NCBI RefSeq assembly: GCF_001709345.1
Contig: NZ_MDTQ01000001.1
Location: 3,980,765 to 4,042,489 of the forward strand
DNA: 61,725 nucleotides
Reading direction: 5' to 3'
Source of the DNA: Terasakiispira papahanaumokuakeensis
GTDB lineage: Bacteria; Pseudomonadota; Gammaproteobacteria; Pseudomonadales; Halomonadaceae
In this document: positions 34,688 through 43,873 of the stretch, piece by piece
Layout of the letters: each line of letters starts with the position of its first letter
Numbering within the stretch: the first letter of the stretch is position 1
The notes under the pieces: generated by a model
What the model saw: only the letters and a program-made list of their open reading frames with translations
Told to the model about the DNA's origin: nothing
Databases searched by the model: none
Translations under genes and position numbers: made by a program

Positions 34688-35989
34688 ATGGTGACAGCAT
34701 CGGATTATTCATCGCAGGCCTCATCAGAGTCATCGACTGCAGGTGCATCACCGGTGACCTCAGAAAAGCCGCTTGCAGGCATTCGGGTTCTCGATCTATC
34801 CCGTGTATTGGCCGGCCCTTGGTGTAGCCAGCTTTTGGCTGATATGGGGGCTGAAGTGATTAAGATCGAGCGTCCAGGTCGTGGTGATGACACGCGTCAT
34901 TGGGGGCCTCCTTGGGCTGGTGATTCCCAGGAGGCGGCCTATTATTTAGCGGCTAACCGAGGTAAGCAATCGGTGGCTGTCGATATCAGTCGACCTGAGG
35001 GGCAGGCGCTCATTCGTGAATTAGCCGCACAAAGTGATGTCGTGTTGGAAAATTTCAAAGTCGGTGGCTTAGCTAAATATGGCTTGGATTATGATGCTTT
35101 GAAATCACTGAATCCTCGTTTGGTGTACTGCGCCATTACTGGGTTTGGCCAGGATGGCCCTTATGCCCATCGAGCGGGCTATGACTTCATGATTCAAGGA
35201 ATGGGCGGCATCATGAGTCTGACGGGTGAGCCCGATGAACAGCCGGGTGGTGGTCCGATGAAAGTAGGGGTCGCTTTTGTCGATATCTTCACCGGTCTTT
35301 ATGCGGCGAATGCCATTATGGCGGCGTTGTGGCGGCGTCAACAGACGGGGCGTGGCGGCTATATCGATATGGCGCTTTTGGATGTTCAGGTCGGTGTGCT
35401 GGCTAATCAGGCATTGAATTACCTGACATCCCATCAAGTGCCGCAGCGCTTAGGGAATGCGCATCCTAATATCGTCCCCTATCAAGCGTTTGCCTCTTTG
35501 GATGGCAATATTATCTTGGCTGTGGGCAATGATGATCAGTTCAGTCGTTTTTGCGAAGTCGCAGGGCGTGCTGATTTGGCGCAGGATGAGCGTTTCAGTA
35601 CCAATCGAGCAAGGGTCGCGCATCGTACCGAACTGGTGCCTCAAATTGCAGCCCTGATGGCCTCGCGTACGACGGATGAGTGGCTGAATGTGCTGGAATC
35701 TGTAGGCGTGCCCTGTGGTCCGGTGAATACGCTTGATCGAGTCTTTGACGACCCACAAGTCTTGGCGCGGGAATTGGTCCAACATCTACCACATCCAACC
35801 GCCGGAGAAGTGCGTTTAGTGGGTAACCCCATCTGCCTTGATGGTCAGCGCTTGAATGCCAATGTTCCGCCACCCTTATTGGGAGCCCATACCCGTGCGG
35901 TGATGAAGCAGTACCTCGGGCTTGATGATGCCACATTACAGTCATTGGCTCAGGCTGGCGTATTGGGATTCTCAGATGAAGCAGACTAA
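34688..35989 (+). CDS. CaiB/BaiF family CoA-transferase, probable succinyl-CoA:glutarate CoA-transferase
   Basis: 433 residues, the usual family-III transferase length plus a 25-residue Ser/Thr-rich N-terminal extension. The conserved blocks LDLSRVLAGPWCSQLLADMGAEVIK (read as LDLSRVLAGPWC and LADMGAEVIKIERPGRGDDTR), AANRGKQSVAVDIS, the catalytic Asp in LDVQVGVLANQALNYL and HPNIVPYQAF are present. It probably activates glutarate to glutaryl-CoA for gcdH, because the two genes are paired under a divergent FCD regulator. The exact donor is not shown by the sequence. Confidence 0.92.
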   Translation: MVTASDYSSQASSESSTAGASPVTSEKPLAGIRVLDLSRVLAGPWCSQLLADMGAEVIKIERPGRGDDTRHWGPPWAGDSQEAAYYLAANRGKQSVAVDISRPEGQALIRELAAQSDVVLENFKVGGLAKYGLDYDALKSLNPRLVYCAITGFGQDGPYAHRAGYDFMIQGMGGIMSLTGEPDEQPGGGPMKVGVAFVDIFTGLYAANAIMAALWRRQQTGRGGYIDMALLDVQVGVLANQALNYLTSHQVPQRLGNAHPNIVPYQAFASLDGNIILAVGNDDQFSRFCEVAGRADLAQDERFSTNRARVAHRTELVPQIAALMASRTTDEWLNVLESVGVPCGPVNTLDRVFDDPQVLARELVQHLPHPTAGEVRLVGNPICLDGQRLNANVPPPLLGAHTRAVMKQYLGLDDATLQSLAQAGVLGFSDEAD

Positions 35990-36060
35990 TTTTTTGGTGA
36001 GATATTGACGGCTGTCCTTTTGGACATCGTCGCTTTTTGCCCCTTTTATTGGCGTATTTG

Positions 36061-36084
36061 GCCCGCACTTAGCGGGCTTTTTTT
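36061..36084 (+). terminator. Rho-independent terminator after the CoA-transferase gene
   Basis: A perfect 6-bp GC stem (GCCCGC / GCGGGC) with a 5-base loop is followed by TTTTTTT. Confidence 0.85.
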
Positions 36085-36224
36085 ATTGTTAACAGGGCAC
36101 TTCTTGATAACTAAAATTGATTATGAGTATTGTTTAATATTAATTACTTTAATCCTCTGGATGGTGCATTATATTTGAATCAAATTGGCGTAATCGCTTG
36201 ATTCATAATGATAGGGTGACTCTC

Positions 36225-37862
36225 ATGTCTCGTAAGCTGACTTTAGCCCAACGCTTGGCGCTGGGTTTTTCGCTTGTCTTAGGCTTAATGGTGATCATTG
36301 CACTGATTGGTGTTTTTCGGGTGAATTACATTGAGCGGACTTTAAGTGAGGTCGAAGATCAAGCGACCCAAAAACAGCGCTATGCGATTAATTTTCGCGG
36401 CAGTGTGCACGACCGTGCGATTGCCATTCGAGATGCGGTGCTGGTGAATCGTGATCAGGAATTTCAGCGGCATTTGCAAAATATTGAGCGCCTGAAAGCT
36501 TATTATCAGGATAATGCCGTGCCGATGGATCAGATGGTGGCGGCTAACTCCGATGTTCAAGAGCAGCGGTTGTTGGCATCCATTCAAGAGATTCGGACTC
36601 AGGCATTGTCTTTGACCGATGAGTTAGTCCACTTGCGTCAGTCGGGTCAGCACGAAAAAGCACGCGTTTTATTGCTTCAACACACTGCGCCAGCCTACCG
36701 AACCTGGTTGAACCGTATTAATGCGTTTATTGATTACCAGGAGCAAGCCATTCGCCAGGATGTCGCCGCAGTTCGAGATGTGGCGGGTGGCTTCCAATCA
36801 TTGATTATCGGCTTGACGGCTGTTGCGATTGTCTTGGCCGCCTTAGTGGCTTGGAGAATCATCTACTACATCCGCTCTACTTTGGGGGGCGAGCCTGATC
36901 AGGTGGCGGGGATTATTCAAGAACTGGCACAAGGGAATTTGTGTCAGGAGATTCAGACGCCCTACCCGGACAGCGTGATGGGAACGCTGATACAAACATT
37001 GCGTCAATTGCGTGGGATTATTCAAGAGGTTCGCCAAGTGGGGGATGCGGTGACGGCGTCTTCCCATGAGCTTTCAACGACCGCAACACATAATCAAGAG
37101 CAAAGCCGTGTGCAGACAGATCAGTCTGAACAGATGGCGGCCGCAGTGAATGAAATGGCACAAACGGTCAGTGAAGTGGCTTTGCATGCGGCCAACGCCG
37201 CTGAGGCGACTCACTCGGCCGATCAACAAGTGGATCAGGGCAATCAGGTCACCCTGCAAACGGCCGATTCCATTGGCCGATTGGCTGAAACATTAGAATC
37301 AGGAGCTAAAGCGATTCAGCAGTTATCCACGAACAGTCAGGATATTGAGCGCATTATTCAAGTCATTAATGAAATTGCGGATCAGACCAATTTGCTGGCG
37401 CTGAATGCGGCGATTGAAGCGGCCCGAGCCGGAGAGCATGGACGAGGCTTTGCTGTCGTTGCGGATGAAGTTCGCTCTCTGGCGGCGAGAACTCAGGAGT
37501 CGACCCGTGAAATTCAGTCTATGATTGAACAGTTGCAAGAAGGCGCTGAACAAGCCGTCTCCGTTGTTCAACAGAGTCGTACTTTGGCACAGGAAACCGT
37601 CGCTGAAACACAGCAGTCGATCCAAGCATTAACGTTGATTCGTGAGGAAGTCAGTGCCATTAATGATATGAACACACAGATTGCAACAGCCTCTGAGCAA
37701 CAAAGCACCGTCGCGGAAGAGGTGAATCAAAATATTCTCAGTATTCATGATGCCATTCGGGTGACTTCAGCGGGCACTGAGCAAGTGGCTAGTGCCAGCC
37801 GTTCATTGGCAGGGTTGGCACAACAGCTGACAGAGCAGGTGGCCTTTTTCCGCTTGAGCTAA
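36225..37862 (+). CDS. Methyl-accepting chemotaxis protein
   Basis: 545 residues from the ATG at 36225; the frame extends to 36198. A membrane helix at about 12-32 is followed by a periplasmic four-helix-bundle sensor (about 33-185), a second helix (about 190-210), a HAMP domain (about 215-265) and the signalling domain, whose hairpin tip is fully conserved ([20 protein letters not shown], then [19 protein letters not shown]). It senses an unknown ligand in the periplasm and controls CheA. No pentapeptide tether ends the protein. Its stop codon lies within a 16-bp tandem duplication. Confidence 0.93.
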   Translation: MSRKLTLAQRLALGFSLVLGLMVIIALIGVFRVNYIERTLSEVEDQATQKQRYAINFRGSVHDRAIAIRDAVLVNRDQEFQRHLQNIERLKAYYQDNAVPMDQMVAANSDVQEQRLLASIQEIRTQALSLTDELVHLRQSGQHEKARVLLLQHTAPAYRTWLNRINAFIDYQEQAIRQDVAAVRDVAGGFQSLIIGLTAVAIVLAALVAWRIIYYIRSTLGGEPDQVAGIIQELAQGNLCQEIQTPYPDSVMGTLIQTLRQLRGIIQEVRQVGDAVTASSHELSTTATHNQEQSRVQTDQSEQMAAAVNEMAQTVSEVALHAANAAEATHSADQQVDQGNQVTLQTADSIGRLAETLESGAKAIQQLSTNSQDIERIIQVINEIADQTNLLALNAAIEAARAGEHGRGFAVVADEVRSLAARTQESTREIQSMIEQLQEGAEQAVSVVQQSRTLAQETVAETQQSIQALTLIREEVSAINDMNTQIATASEQQSTVAEEVNQNILSIHDAIRVTSAGTEQVASASRSLAGLAQQLTEQVAFFRLS

Positions 37863-37891
37863 TGTCTTGTTGAGCTAATGTCTTGTTGAGC
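37855..37891. repeat. 16-bp tandem duplication that includes the chemoreceptor stop codon
   Basis: TGAGCTAATGTCTTGT occurs identically at 37855 and 37871, followed by a partial TGAGC at 37887. The first copy contains the last codons and the TAA stop. Confidence 0.92.
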
Positions 37892-37935
37892 GGATTGCCA
37901 ATAGAACGCGTTTTCAATAGAGCAAAGCGGATCTA

Positions 37936-38778
37936 TCAGCACTGGGGTTTTGGCGAGCGAGTAATTTTAGCTAAAGCCCTTTGTGCGGCAACAAAACCAA
38001 AGGTGCCGGTGACAAAGGTGGCAGCACCGAAACCGCTGCTACAATCCATCCGCATCGATTCTCCTGACCCTGGTTTTTGAGCACAGGTGGAACCATCGGG
38101 TTGTGGATAAGTGAGTTGTTCTTCCGAATAAACGCATTCAACATCAAACCGGCGTTTAGGGTTACGGGAAAATCCGTACTCACGACGTAATAGGTTTCGG
38201 ACTTTAGCCAGTAAAGGATCTTGTGTGGTGCGCGCTAGATCGGCGGTTTTGACGGCGGTGGCATCAAGCTGCCCCCCGGCACCGCCCACCACAACCAGAC
38301 GTTGCTTATGGCGCTTGCACCAGGCAATCAGGGCCGCTTTAACAGGAACGGTATCGGTGGCATCAATAATGACATCGAAGCCCTGGTCCAGTTGTTCTGG
38401 CAGCTTTTGTGGGGTCACAAAAGCAATGGCCTGATGAACTTGTATTTCGGGATTGATGCGCTGTAGCCGTTCGGCCATCACGGCGACTTTCGGTTGGCCA
38501 ATCGTCCCCTCTAACGCATGGAGCTGGCGGTTGACGTTACTGACACAGACATCATCAAGATCAAACAGGGTGAGTTGGCCGACGCCTGAGCGTGCTAATG
38601 CTTCTGCGGTCCAGCTGCCAACACCACCAATGCCAATGACTGCAACATGGGATTTGGCGATTTTGACAAGCCCTTCTTCTCCATATAAACGCGCAATGCC
38701 ACCGAAGCGAAAGCGGTAATCATCGGATAACGGGACGTGAGCTAAGGTCTCTTCATTGGGGTGTGGCTGGCTATTCAT
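37936..38778 (-). CDS. tcdA: tRNA threonylcarbamoyladenosine dehydratase
   Basis: 280 residues from the ATG at 38778. It is an E1/MoeB-like ATP-dependent enzyme (nucleotide-binding VAVIGIGGVGSWTAEALARSG, DLDDVCVSNVNRQLHA) that converts t6A37 of ANN-decoding tRNAs to cyclic ct6A. The FGGIARLYG start and the CVYSEEQLTYPQPDG and MDCSSGFGAATFVTGTFG blocks are diagnostic of TcdA/YgdL. The catalytic cysteine is probably that of the CSSGFG segment. The next gene upstream is truC, another tRNA-modifying enzyme, and the two nearly touch, so they are probably one operon. Confidence 0.95.
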   Translation of the reverse strand: MNSQPHPNEETLAHVPLSDDYRFRFGGIARLYGEEGLVKIAKSHVAVIGIGGVGSWTAEALARSGVGQLTLFDLDDVCVSNVNRQLHALEGTIGQPKVAVMAERLQRINPEIQVHQAIAFVTPQKLPEQLDQGFDVIIDATDTVPVKAALIAWCKRHKQRLVVVGGAGGQLDATAVKTADLARTTQDPLLAKVRNLLRREYGFSRNPKRRFDVECVYSEEQLTYPQPDGSTCAQKPGSGESMRMDCSSGFGAATFVTGTFGFVAAQRALAKITRSPKPQC

Positions 38779-38792
38779 GGGTATTCTCGCTG

Positions 38793-39572
38793 TCATTCAG
38801 GCGGGCAGTTTAGCGGGGGGAGCCCCAAGGCGGCAACGGCTTGTTGCCATCCCCAACTGTTCACCAACATCTGTAGGTGCGGTGCCAGTGGGGCGGAGAG
38901 CGTCATCCGTTCACCCGTTGCTGGATGGGGAAATGTCATACGGCTGCATGCGAGCATAAGGCCGCGCTCAAAGTGATGTTCGATGAGTCGGTTATGGGTG
39001 CCTTTCCCATGTTTGATATCGCCCAGAATGGGGTGGCTGATGTGCTTCAAATGACGGCGAATTTGATGTTTGCGGCCTTCATGGGGATGCAGTGCCATGA
39101 GGGCATAACGTGTTTGAGGATAACGGTCGACCGCAATGGGCAGGCATATCCGGGCCAGTGTTTGATAATCCGTTGTGGCCGTTTGCACCGGAAGTGTCCG
39201 TGCATCGTGGCGGTCTATTGATTCTAGTTGTAGCGGATGATCGATGTGTCCCCTGGGCTGTGGCCAGCCACGAACGATCGCCAGATAAGTTTTATCCACT
39301 AAGCGTTGACTGAAGGATTGGGCCAGTTGGCTAGCCATTTCTGGACTTCGGGCAAATATCAAGAGGCCTGAAGTCGGGCGATCCAGGCGATGAACGGGGT
39401 AAACATAGCGTCCACCATTAAGCCCCCGCGCATATTGCAAGGCAAAAGCGGTCTCGTGGCGGTCTATGGGGCTGCGGTGAACGAGAAGTCCTGCGGGTTT
39501 ATAAACGGCGAGTAGCGCCTCATCCTGATAAAGGCGAATCAATGGATTATGAATGGGGATAGCTCCTAGCAT
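38793..39572 (-). CDS. truC: tRNA pseudouridine(65) synthase, RluA family
   Basis: 259 residues, almost the length of E. coli TruC (260). The catalytic Asp is in VHRLDRPTSGLLIFARSPE, with KPAGLLVHRSPIDRHET near the N-terminus and HPHEGRKHQIRRHLKHISHPILGD at the C-terminal core, read in parts HPHEGRKHQIRRHL and HISHPILGD. The HRS-x-D-R-x-E pattern is typical of TruC rather than RluC or RluD. There is no S4 domain, as expected. It modifies U65 of tRNA-Ile and tRNA-Asp. It ends 14 bases before tcdA starts. Confidence 0.92.
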   Translation of the reverse strand: MLGAIPIHNPLIRLYQDEALLAVYKPAGLLVHRSPIDRHETAFALQYARGLNGGRYVYPVHRLDRPTSGLLIFARSPEMASQLAQSFSQRLVDKTYLAIVRGWPQPRGHIDHPLQLESIDRHDARTLPVQTATTDYQTLARICLPIAVDRYPQTRYALMALHPHEGRKHQIRRHLKHISHPILGDIKHGKGTHNRLIEHHFERGLMLACSRMTFPHPATGERMTLSAPLAPHLQMLVNSWGWQQAVAALGLPPLNCPPE

Positions 39573-40111
39573 GGGTCGGTCGACTGAGCGTAAGCGAATG
39601 TTACTGCTTCGGTGGCATCAGGTCGAGCTTATACTTTCGCATCGTGTGGCACCCAGGTGTCATGGGTGTCGTCGTTAGCTAACAGCGGTTATCGCCTTGT
39701 TTTATCACTATATTTTTTCTTTAAATTTACATTATTTTTATTAGCTGTTAGTGAATTGCAACAGTATACAGGGGCAAACCGGCTGCTATGATTTATTTCA
39801 TTAAGGTTTGGTGGTGATTGAACATCTGAGACATCAATCATCATTGTTTTTCAATGGCGCTCTTTGTGTTCAATGAAGTGTATCAAATGAATTAAAAATG
39901 AGTTGGCTTTTACTTTGGTTTGATCTTGAGCATGTCAGTAATTTAAGTGGTGATGGTGTCGATAATGCTCTCATGATTGGCCTGTTAAGCCATGTTTTTG
40001 TCAAAAAGTGTATTTGTTGAATTGTGTGTTGACTAAGTTGATTGTTCTAAACGAGCCGATGCGCTTATTCACTTTGATTGTGCTTATTCATTTTGATGAG
40101 GAGGTTTGATC
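39573..40111. other. AT-rich spacer between truC and a small ORF
   Basis: 539 bp that are clearly more AT-rich than the rest of the window. I see no ORF with a ribosome binding site. It ends with a 19-bp duplication (40061, 40080) just before the small ORF. Confidence 0.5.
40061..40098. repeat. 19-bp tandem duplication upstream of the small ORF
   Basis: GCGCTTATTCACTTTGATT (40061) and GTGCTTATTCATTTTGATG (40080) lie directly before the GAGGAGG ribosome binding site. Confidence 0.8.
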
Positions 40112-40342
40112 ATGACTCACACAATATATGCCGCTCATATGGAACGTCAGGTTCGCTTACCTTTAGCCCCTGCGGCCTATTCGTCCGCGCCTGATGAGCG
40201 TGCAGAGCTGTTACCGGGGGTTCGTCATTTGTTGAGCCTGCGCCAACAAGCCTATTTGGAAGTAGCGCGCATGTCTGAGCCAGTTGAGCATGTTTGTGAA
40301 GATGAAATAATCATTGATGTGATGCCGATGATTGATCATTAA
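40112..40342 (+). CDS. Small orphan protein, unknown
   Basis: 76 residues, from an ATG with a strong GAGGAGG box seven bases upstream, which is the main reason to call it a gene. It begins MTHTIYAAHMERQVRLPLAP, has a middle helix-like LLSLRQQAYLEVARM segment and ends with an acidic-hydrophobic CEDEIIIDVMPMIDH. It has no membrane segment and one cysteine. I do not recognise a family. It is isolated in a 1.4-kb AT-rich spacer between truC and dps, and its own codon use looks normal for the genome, so it is likely expressed. Confidence 0.6.
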   Translation: MTHTIYAAHMERQVRLPLAPAAYSSAPDERAELLPGVRHLLSLRQQAYLEVARMSEPVEHVCEDEIIIDVMPMIDH

Positions 40343-40621
40343 TCGTTTGAGTTTCAGTATGAGGACTTTATTCGATATTGGCATTAAATCGCTATGTTCG
40401 ATTATTTGATGAGCTGGTTTGTTGAGGGTTTTCTTGTCGAATGATATTAAATAATGAGATTGATTAAATAAAACTTTAATTGCTTATTTGTAATGCATGT
40501 TTGAGGTTGCTGAGATGAAGTTGTGACAGCGCTTTTTTGTTTTGAAGTTTGTTTTTTTGTTAAATGTTTCTTAGTGTAACTGACTGATACACCTTCCGGT
40601 GTCCCCTCTTCTTATTGTTTT

Positions 40622-40703
40622 AGTGCTTTTATCTATTTCGAGTGCTTTATCTATTTCGATAGTTTTGTCTGTTTAGATCGTTTTGTTTTTTTGGATAGCT
40701 TTT
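40622..40703. repeat. 18/19-bp degenerate tandem array, about 5 units
   Basis: Related T-rich units begin at about 40622, 40641, 40658, 40676 and 40694. The first two share TATCTATTTCG, and the later three share GATAGTTTT or GATCGTTTT, at 18-bp steps. Confidence 0.65.
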
Positions 40704-40819
40704 AACTATTGATGGGATTGCTGGATTCATTTGGCATTCAATGAAGACAAGTCGCATCATGAACCTATCGGTTGCATGGAGTGTGTTTGTCGCGGGTTTC
40801 TACTGTCCCTTGCCATTGT

Positions 40820-40848
40820 CTGATCCCGTATGGCCTGATCTCGTATAG
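40820..40848. repeat. 15-bp tandem duplication upstream of dps
   Basis: CTGATCCCGTATGGC (40820) and CTGATCTCGTATAG (40835). Confidence 0.65.
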
Positions 40849-40972
40849 AGGGATCGCCTCAGCGCATATAACATGACTTCAATGCATTAGATTTAGATGT
40901 GAGAATTGACCTCAAGATGGTGCTTGTGAGGGCCGTGGCTAAAGTGAATTCCACACAATCAGGAGGTGACAT

Positions 40973-41443
40973 ATGACGACTAATCGTATTGGTTTGGATA
41001 CACAACAGGCTCAAGCTCTGGCGGACGCGTTGAATACGCTGCTGGCGAACTACCAGATTTTTTACATGAATACTCGCGGTTTTCATTGGAACATCAAAGG
41101 TGAGCAGTTTTTTGAACTCCATGTAAAATTTGAAGAGCAATACACCGATTTATTGACCAAAGTTGATGAAATTGCTGAGCGTATTTTGACATTGGGTCAT
41201 CAGCCGCTGCATGCATTCAGTGACTACCTTGCACGCAGTGAGATTGAAGAAGCTAAAGGTGTGACGCAAGGGCGTGACTGCGTTGAGAAGTTGGTGGATG
41301 GTTATGGTCGCCTATTACTGCAGCAACGTGAGCTTATGGCACTTGCGGATGAGTATGGTGATGAGGGCACGAACGCATTGATGAGTGACTATATCAGTCA
41401 GCAGGAAAAAACGGTTTGGATGCTAAGTGCTTGGTTGGGCTAA
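40973..41443 (+). CDS. dps: Dps-family ferritin-like DNA-protection protein
   Basis: 156 residues, from an ATG with a full AGGAGGTGA ribosome binding site. The four-helix bundle carries the Dps ferroxidase signature: FHWNIKGEQFFELHVKFEEQ supplies His and Glu, and DLLTKVDEIAERI supplies the Asp and Glu partner side. Twelve subunits form a shell that stores iron oxidised by H2O2 and protects DNA. The N-terminal tail is short and not Lys-rich, so strong DNA binding is doubtful. It is monocistronic with its own terminator. Confidence 0.95.
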   Translation: MTTNRIGLDTQQAQALADALNTLLANYQIFYMNTRGFHWNIKGEQFFELHVKFEEQYTDLLTKVDEIAERILTLGHQPLHAFSDYLARSEIEEAKGVTQGRDCVEKLVDGYGRLLLQQRELMALADEYGDEGTNALMSDYISQQEKTVWMLSAWLG

Positions 41444-41476
41444 CGCTCTTGTTGGTATGATTACTGAATCGCGATA

Positions 41477-41505
41477 AGCCGATCCATAGAGGGTCGGCTT
41501 TTTTT
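41477..41505 (+). terminator. Rho-independent terminator after dps
   Basis: A 9-bp stem (AGCCGATCC / GGGTCGGCT, one G-T pair) is followed by a T-run. Confidence 0.88.
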
Positions 41506-41623
41506 GCGTTTACGTTATAGCACTGAGCCCTTTATGCTTTGAGTGATCATCACTTTGCTTTTGCCTGTGATCTGAAAGCGGTTATCTGATCCGGCACAGA
41601 CCGTAATCAATGGAGAGAATACA

Positions 41624-42778
41624 ATGCGGATCGTGGTCGCACCCGATAGTTTTAAAGATTGTTTATCAGCGCTTGCTGTCGCGAAATCTCTCAGAACTGG
41701 GATTTTACGCGTATTGCCTGAGGCCTCTGTGGTGACCCTGCCATTGGCGGATGGCGGCGAAGGCACGGTTGATGCTCTCCTGGCCGCCTGTAGTGGTACT
41801 CGTATGCATCACGCGGTGACGGGTCCATTGGGTCATCCTCAAAGTGCCGATTGGGCACGTTTGCCGGAAGGAACGGCGGTGATTGAAATGGCCCAGGCTG
41901 CCGGGTTACAGCAAGTGCCTGATGCTCAGCGAGATGTCCGTATCACGACCAGCTATGGCGTGGGAGAGCAGATTTTGGCGGCACTCGATGCAGGTTGTCG
42001 CCGTCTGTTGATTGGTATCGGAGGAAGTGCCACTCATGATCTGGGGTTAGGATTGTTGCAAGCGTTAGGTGGGCGCTGCCTGGATGCGTCAGGAGCGGAT
42101 ATTGGTCTGGGGGCGGCCGGGATGGCGAGTTTGGCTTCGGTTGACTTATCCAGATTGGATAAGCGGTTGTCTGATGTCCAGATTGATGTGGCTTGTGATG
42201 TCGATAATCCCTTGTGTGGCCCTCGTGGTGCGGCGCACGTTTTTGCGAGTCAGAAATTGACCGGGGCCGTGACACCTATTGGGTTGGATGAACTGGATGA
42301 GCAAACGGCTCGGGCGGCCGATTGTCTGGAAGCGGCTTTTGGTCAGGCCATACGTGAGCAACCGGGCACTGGGGCTGCCGGTGGTGTCGGGATGATGTTG
42401 CAGCTTTTGGGGGCACAGTTTTGTGCGGGTATTGAGCGTATCAGCGAGCAGGTAGGCCTTGAGGCACAATTGGCCGGGGCTGATTTGGTCATGACTGGAG
42501 AAGGGCGGATGGACGCACAAACGCTCCATGGCAAAACGCCGATGGGCGTACTCAAGGCCGCTCAGCGTCATGATGTCCCTGTGTTAGCCTTTGCTGGTGC
42601 TTTAGGCCCAGGTCATGAAGCCTTGTTTGATGTCGGCTTTGCAGGCGTTTTTTCGATTCAAGAAGCGCCCGTCAGTCTGGCTCAAGCATTGGAAGAGGCG
42701 CCCGAGCTTTTGGCTCGTTCGGCCTATAGGGCCTTATATAGCTGGTGCCAAGCTACGGCGATGGCGACGTCGCGTTAA
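41624..42778 (+). CDS. Glycerate 2-kinase (GlxK/GarK family)
   Basis: 384 residues, the standard length for the type-2 glycerate kinase family. The N-terminal MRIVVAPDSFKDCLSALAVA and PLADGGEGTVDALLAA blocks, GIGGSATHDLGLGLLQALGG, CDVDNPLCGPRGAAHVFASQK and MTGEGRMDAQTLHGKTP are the family hallmarks. It phosphorylates D-glycerate with ATP, giving 2-phosphoglycerate, in glyoxylate, glucarate or serine-cycle catabolism. No gcl, hyi or glxR gene lies nearby, so the pathway context is missing. A GGAGAG box precedes the ATG. Confidence 0.93.
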   Translation: MRIVVAPDSFKDCLSALAVAKSLRTGILRVLPEASVVTLPLADGGEGTVDALLAACSGTRMHHAVTGPLGHPQSADWARLPEGTAVIEMAQAAGLQQVPDAQRDVRITTSYGVGEQILAALDAGCRRLLIGIGGSATHDLGLGLLQALGGRCLDASGADIGLGAAGMASLASVDLSRLDKRLSDVQIDVACDVDNPLCGPRGAAHVFASQKLTGAVTPIGLDELDEQTARAADCLEAAFGQAIREQPGTGAAGGVGMMLQLLGAQFCAGIERISEQVGLEAQLAGADLVMTGEGRMDAQTLHGKTPMGVLKAAQRHDVPVLAFAGALGPGHEALFDVGFAGVFSIQEAPVSLAQALEEAPELLARSAYRALYSWCQATAMATSR

Positions 42779-42781
42779 TGC

Positions 42782-42806
42782 GGGGAGATGGTGGGGTTGT
42801 CTCCCC
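42782..42806 (+). terminator. Weak terminator-like hairpin after the glycerate kinase gene
   Basis: GGGGAGA / TCTCCCC with an 11-base loop is followed by a pyrimidine-rich CCTTCTCT tail. A possible -10 (TATAAT, 42836-42841) for the next gene follows. Confidence 0.4.
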
Positions 42807-42896
42807 CCTTCTCTATACAGCAGGGGTGAGCCCGGTATAATTCGCCGCTGTTGGTCAAGGCGAGTGAACGCCTGGGCCTTAGCGATGGGGGATAGG

Positions 42897-43424
42897 ATGT
42901 ACCACACCACACACATGGTGCCGACAGCGGAACAACGCGCATTAATCACCGAACAATTAGGCCGTGCACCCCGTGGGTTAGAGGCGATTGTTGCGGTTGA
43001 TGGTGAAGACACGCCACTGGTGCTGCAAGTTGCGCCCTTGGTGGATGATAAACCGTTTCCAACTTTTTACTGGTTGAGCTCTCCACTGTTGATCAAGGCA
43101 CTATCGCGTCTAGAGGCTAAAGGGGTGATTAAGTCTTTGGAGGCGGAGCTTAAAGATGATGACGTCTTGATGACCGCTTATCAGGCCAGTCATCAAGACT
43201 ATGTGGCTCGCCGTTGGGCAGCCATGTCCGAGAAGGATCGCCAGCGAATTGATCAACTGGGGTTCACGGCCGTGTTTGAGAAACGCGGGATCGGGGGGAT
43301 TGAAAACTGGCAGCAGGTGCGATGTTTACATACCCAATATGCACACCACTTAGCCAGTGGCGGACAGAATGCCATTGGGCAGTGGGTGGATACTCACTTC
43401 GGTATTGTGGATTTACTGCCTTAA
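42897..43424 (+). CDS. DUF501 protein
   Basis: 175 residues from the ATG at 42897; an in-frame ATG at 42885 is also possible, and the longer open frame to 42615 lies over the kinase gene. The conserved LGRAPRGLEAIVA, VLQVAPLVDDKPFPTFYWL, LSRLEAKGVIK, VARRW and GIGGIENWQQVRCLHTQYAH blocks are those of DUF501. The repeated conserved Cys/His in the RCLHTQYAHHLA end could bind metal. The function is unknown; it is often near nucleotide-metabolism genes in other bacteria, which is not the case here. Confidence 0.9.
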   Translation: MYHTTHMVPTAEQRALITEQLGRAPRGLEAIVAVDGEDTPLVLQVAPLVDDKPFPTFYWLSSPLLIKALSRLEAKGVIKSLEAELKDDDVLMTAYQASHQDYVARRWAAMSEKDRQRIDQLGFTAVFEKRGIGGIENWQQVRCLHTQYAHHLASGGQNAIGQWVDTHFGIVDLLP

Positions 43425-43465
43425 GTCGCTAGCCGGGTATTGGTACTGGAGATGCTGAATGTGTG

Positions 43466-43825
43466 TCAGTAGCTGAAGCGTAAGTGAACTTCATGCTTGC
43501 TGCGAAGATATTGCTCCAGGTACTCGCGATCATCGTCAGGCATTTCCAAGACTTTCAGGTCTATACCGTACATATTGCCTGATGAGAGCAAAATGCAGCT
43601 GAGCACTTCACCTTTGATATGCAGGTGTTTACGATCTTCATTATGGATGGCCTGTATTTGCAGCAGTACCTTTTCCCGTTCGTGGAGTAGTTGCTCTGAC
43701 TGGAAATGAATTTCCTCAAGCCCTACTGACTGGGTATAGGCCCAATAATGGCGATGCTTGGAATGTGTGAGGCGAGCCTTCCAATAAGTCGGTATTGGCG
43801 CCAGATCTGGATCCACTTTACTCAT
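43466..43825 (-). CDS. PilZ-like small protein, degenerate
   Basis: 119 residues. The pattern of beta-strands (YWKARLTHSKHRHYWAYTQS, then EIHFQSEQLL, EKVLLQIQAIHN, KGEVLSCILL, MYGIDLKVLEM) is that of a PilZ domain, but the canonical RxxxR and (D/N)xSxxG c-di-GMP-binding residues are not seen. If it is PilZ, it probably does not bind c-di-GMP and acts by protein contact. It may also be an unrelated beta-barrel. It lies alone; a nested inverted repeat (43874-43919) is just upstream and could be its regulatory region. Confidence 0.5.
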   Translation of the reverse strand: MSKVDPDLAPIPTYWKARLTHSKHRHYWAYTQSVGLEEIHFQSEQLLHEREKVLLQIQAIHNEDRKHLHIKGEVLSCILLSSGNMYGIDLKVLEMPDDDREYLEQYLRSKHEVHLRFSY

Positions 43826-43873
43826 AAATACATCTCACAATTCCCCAACCGGATGTCGATATATCAATATCTA

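Larger units (their letters stand above)
40343..40972. other. AT-rich spacer upstream of dps
   Basis: 630 bp rich in T-runs, without a supported ORF. It holds the 18/19-bp array at 40622 and the 15-bp duplication at 40820. The dps promoter must be here; I could not place an OxyR or sigma-S element with confidence. Confidence 0.5.
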
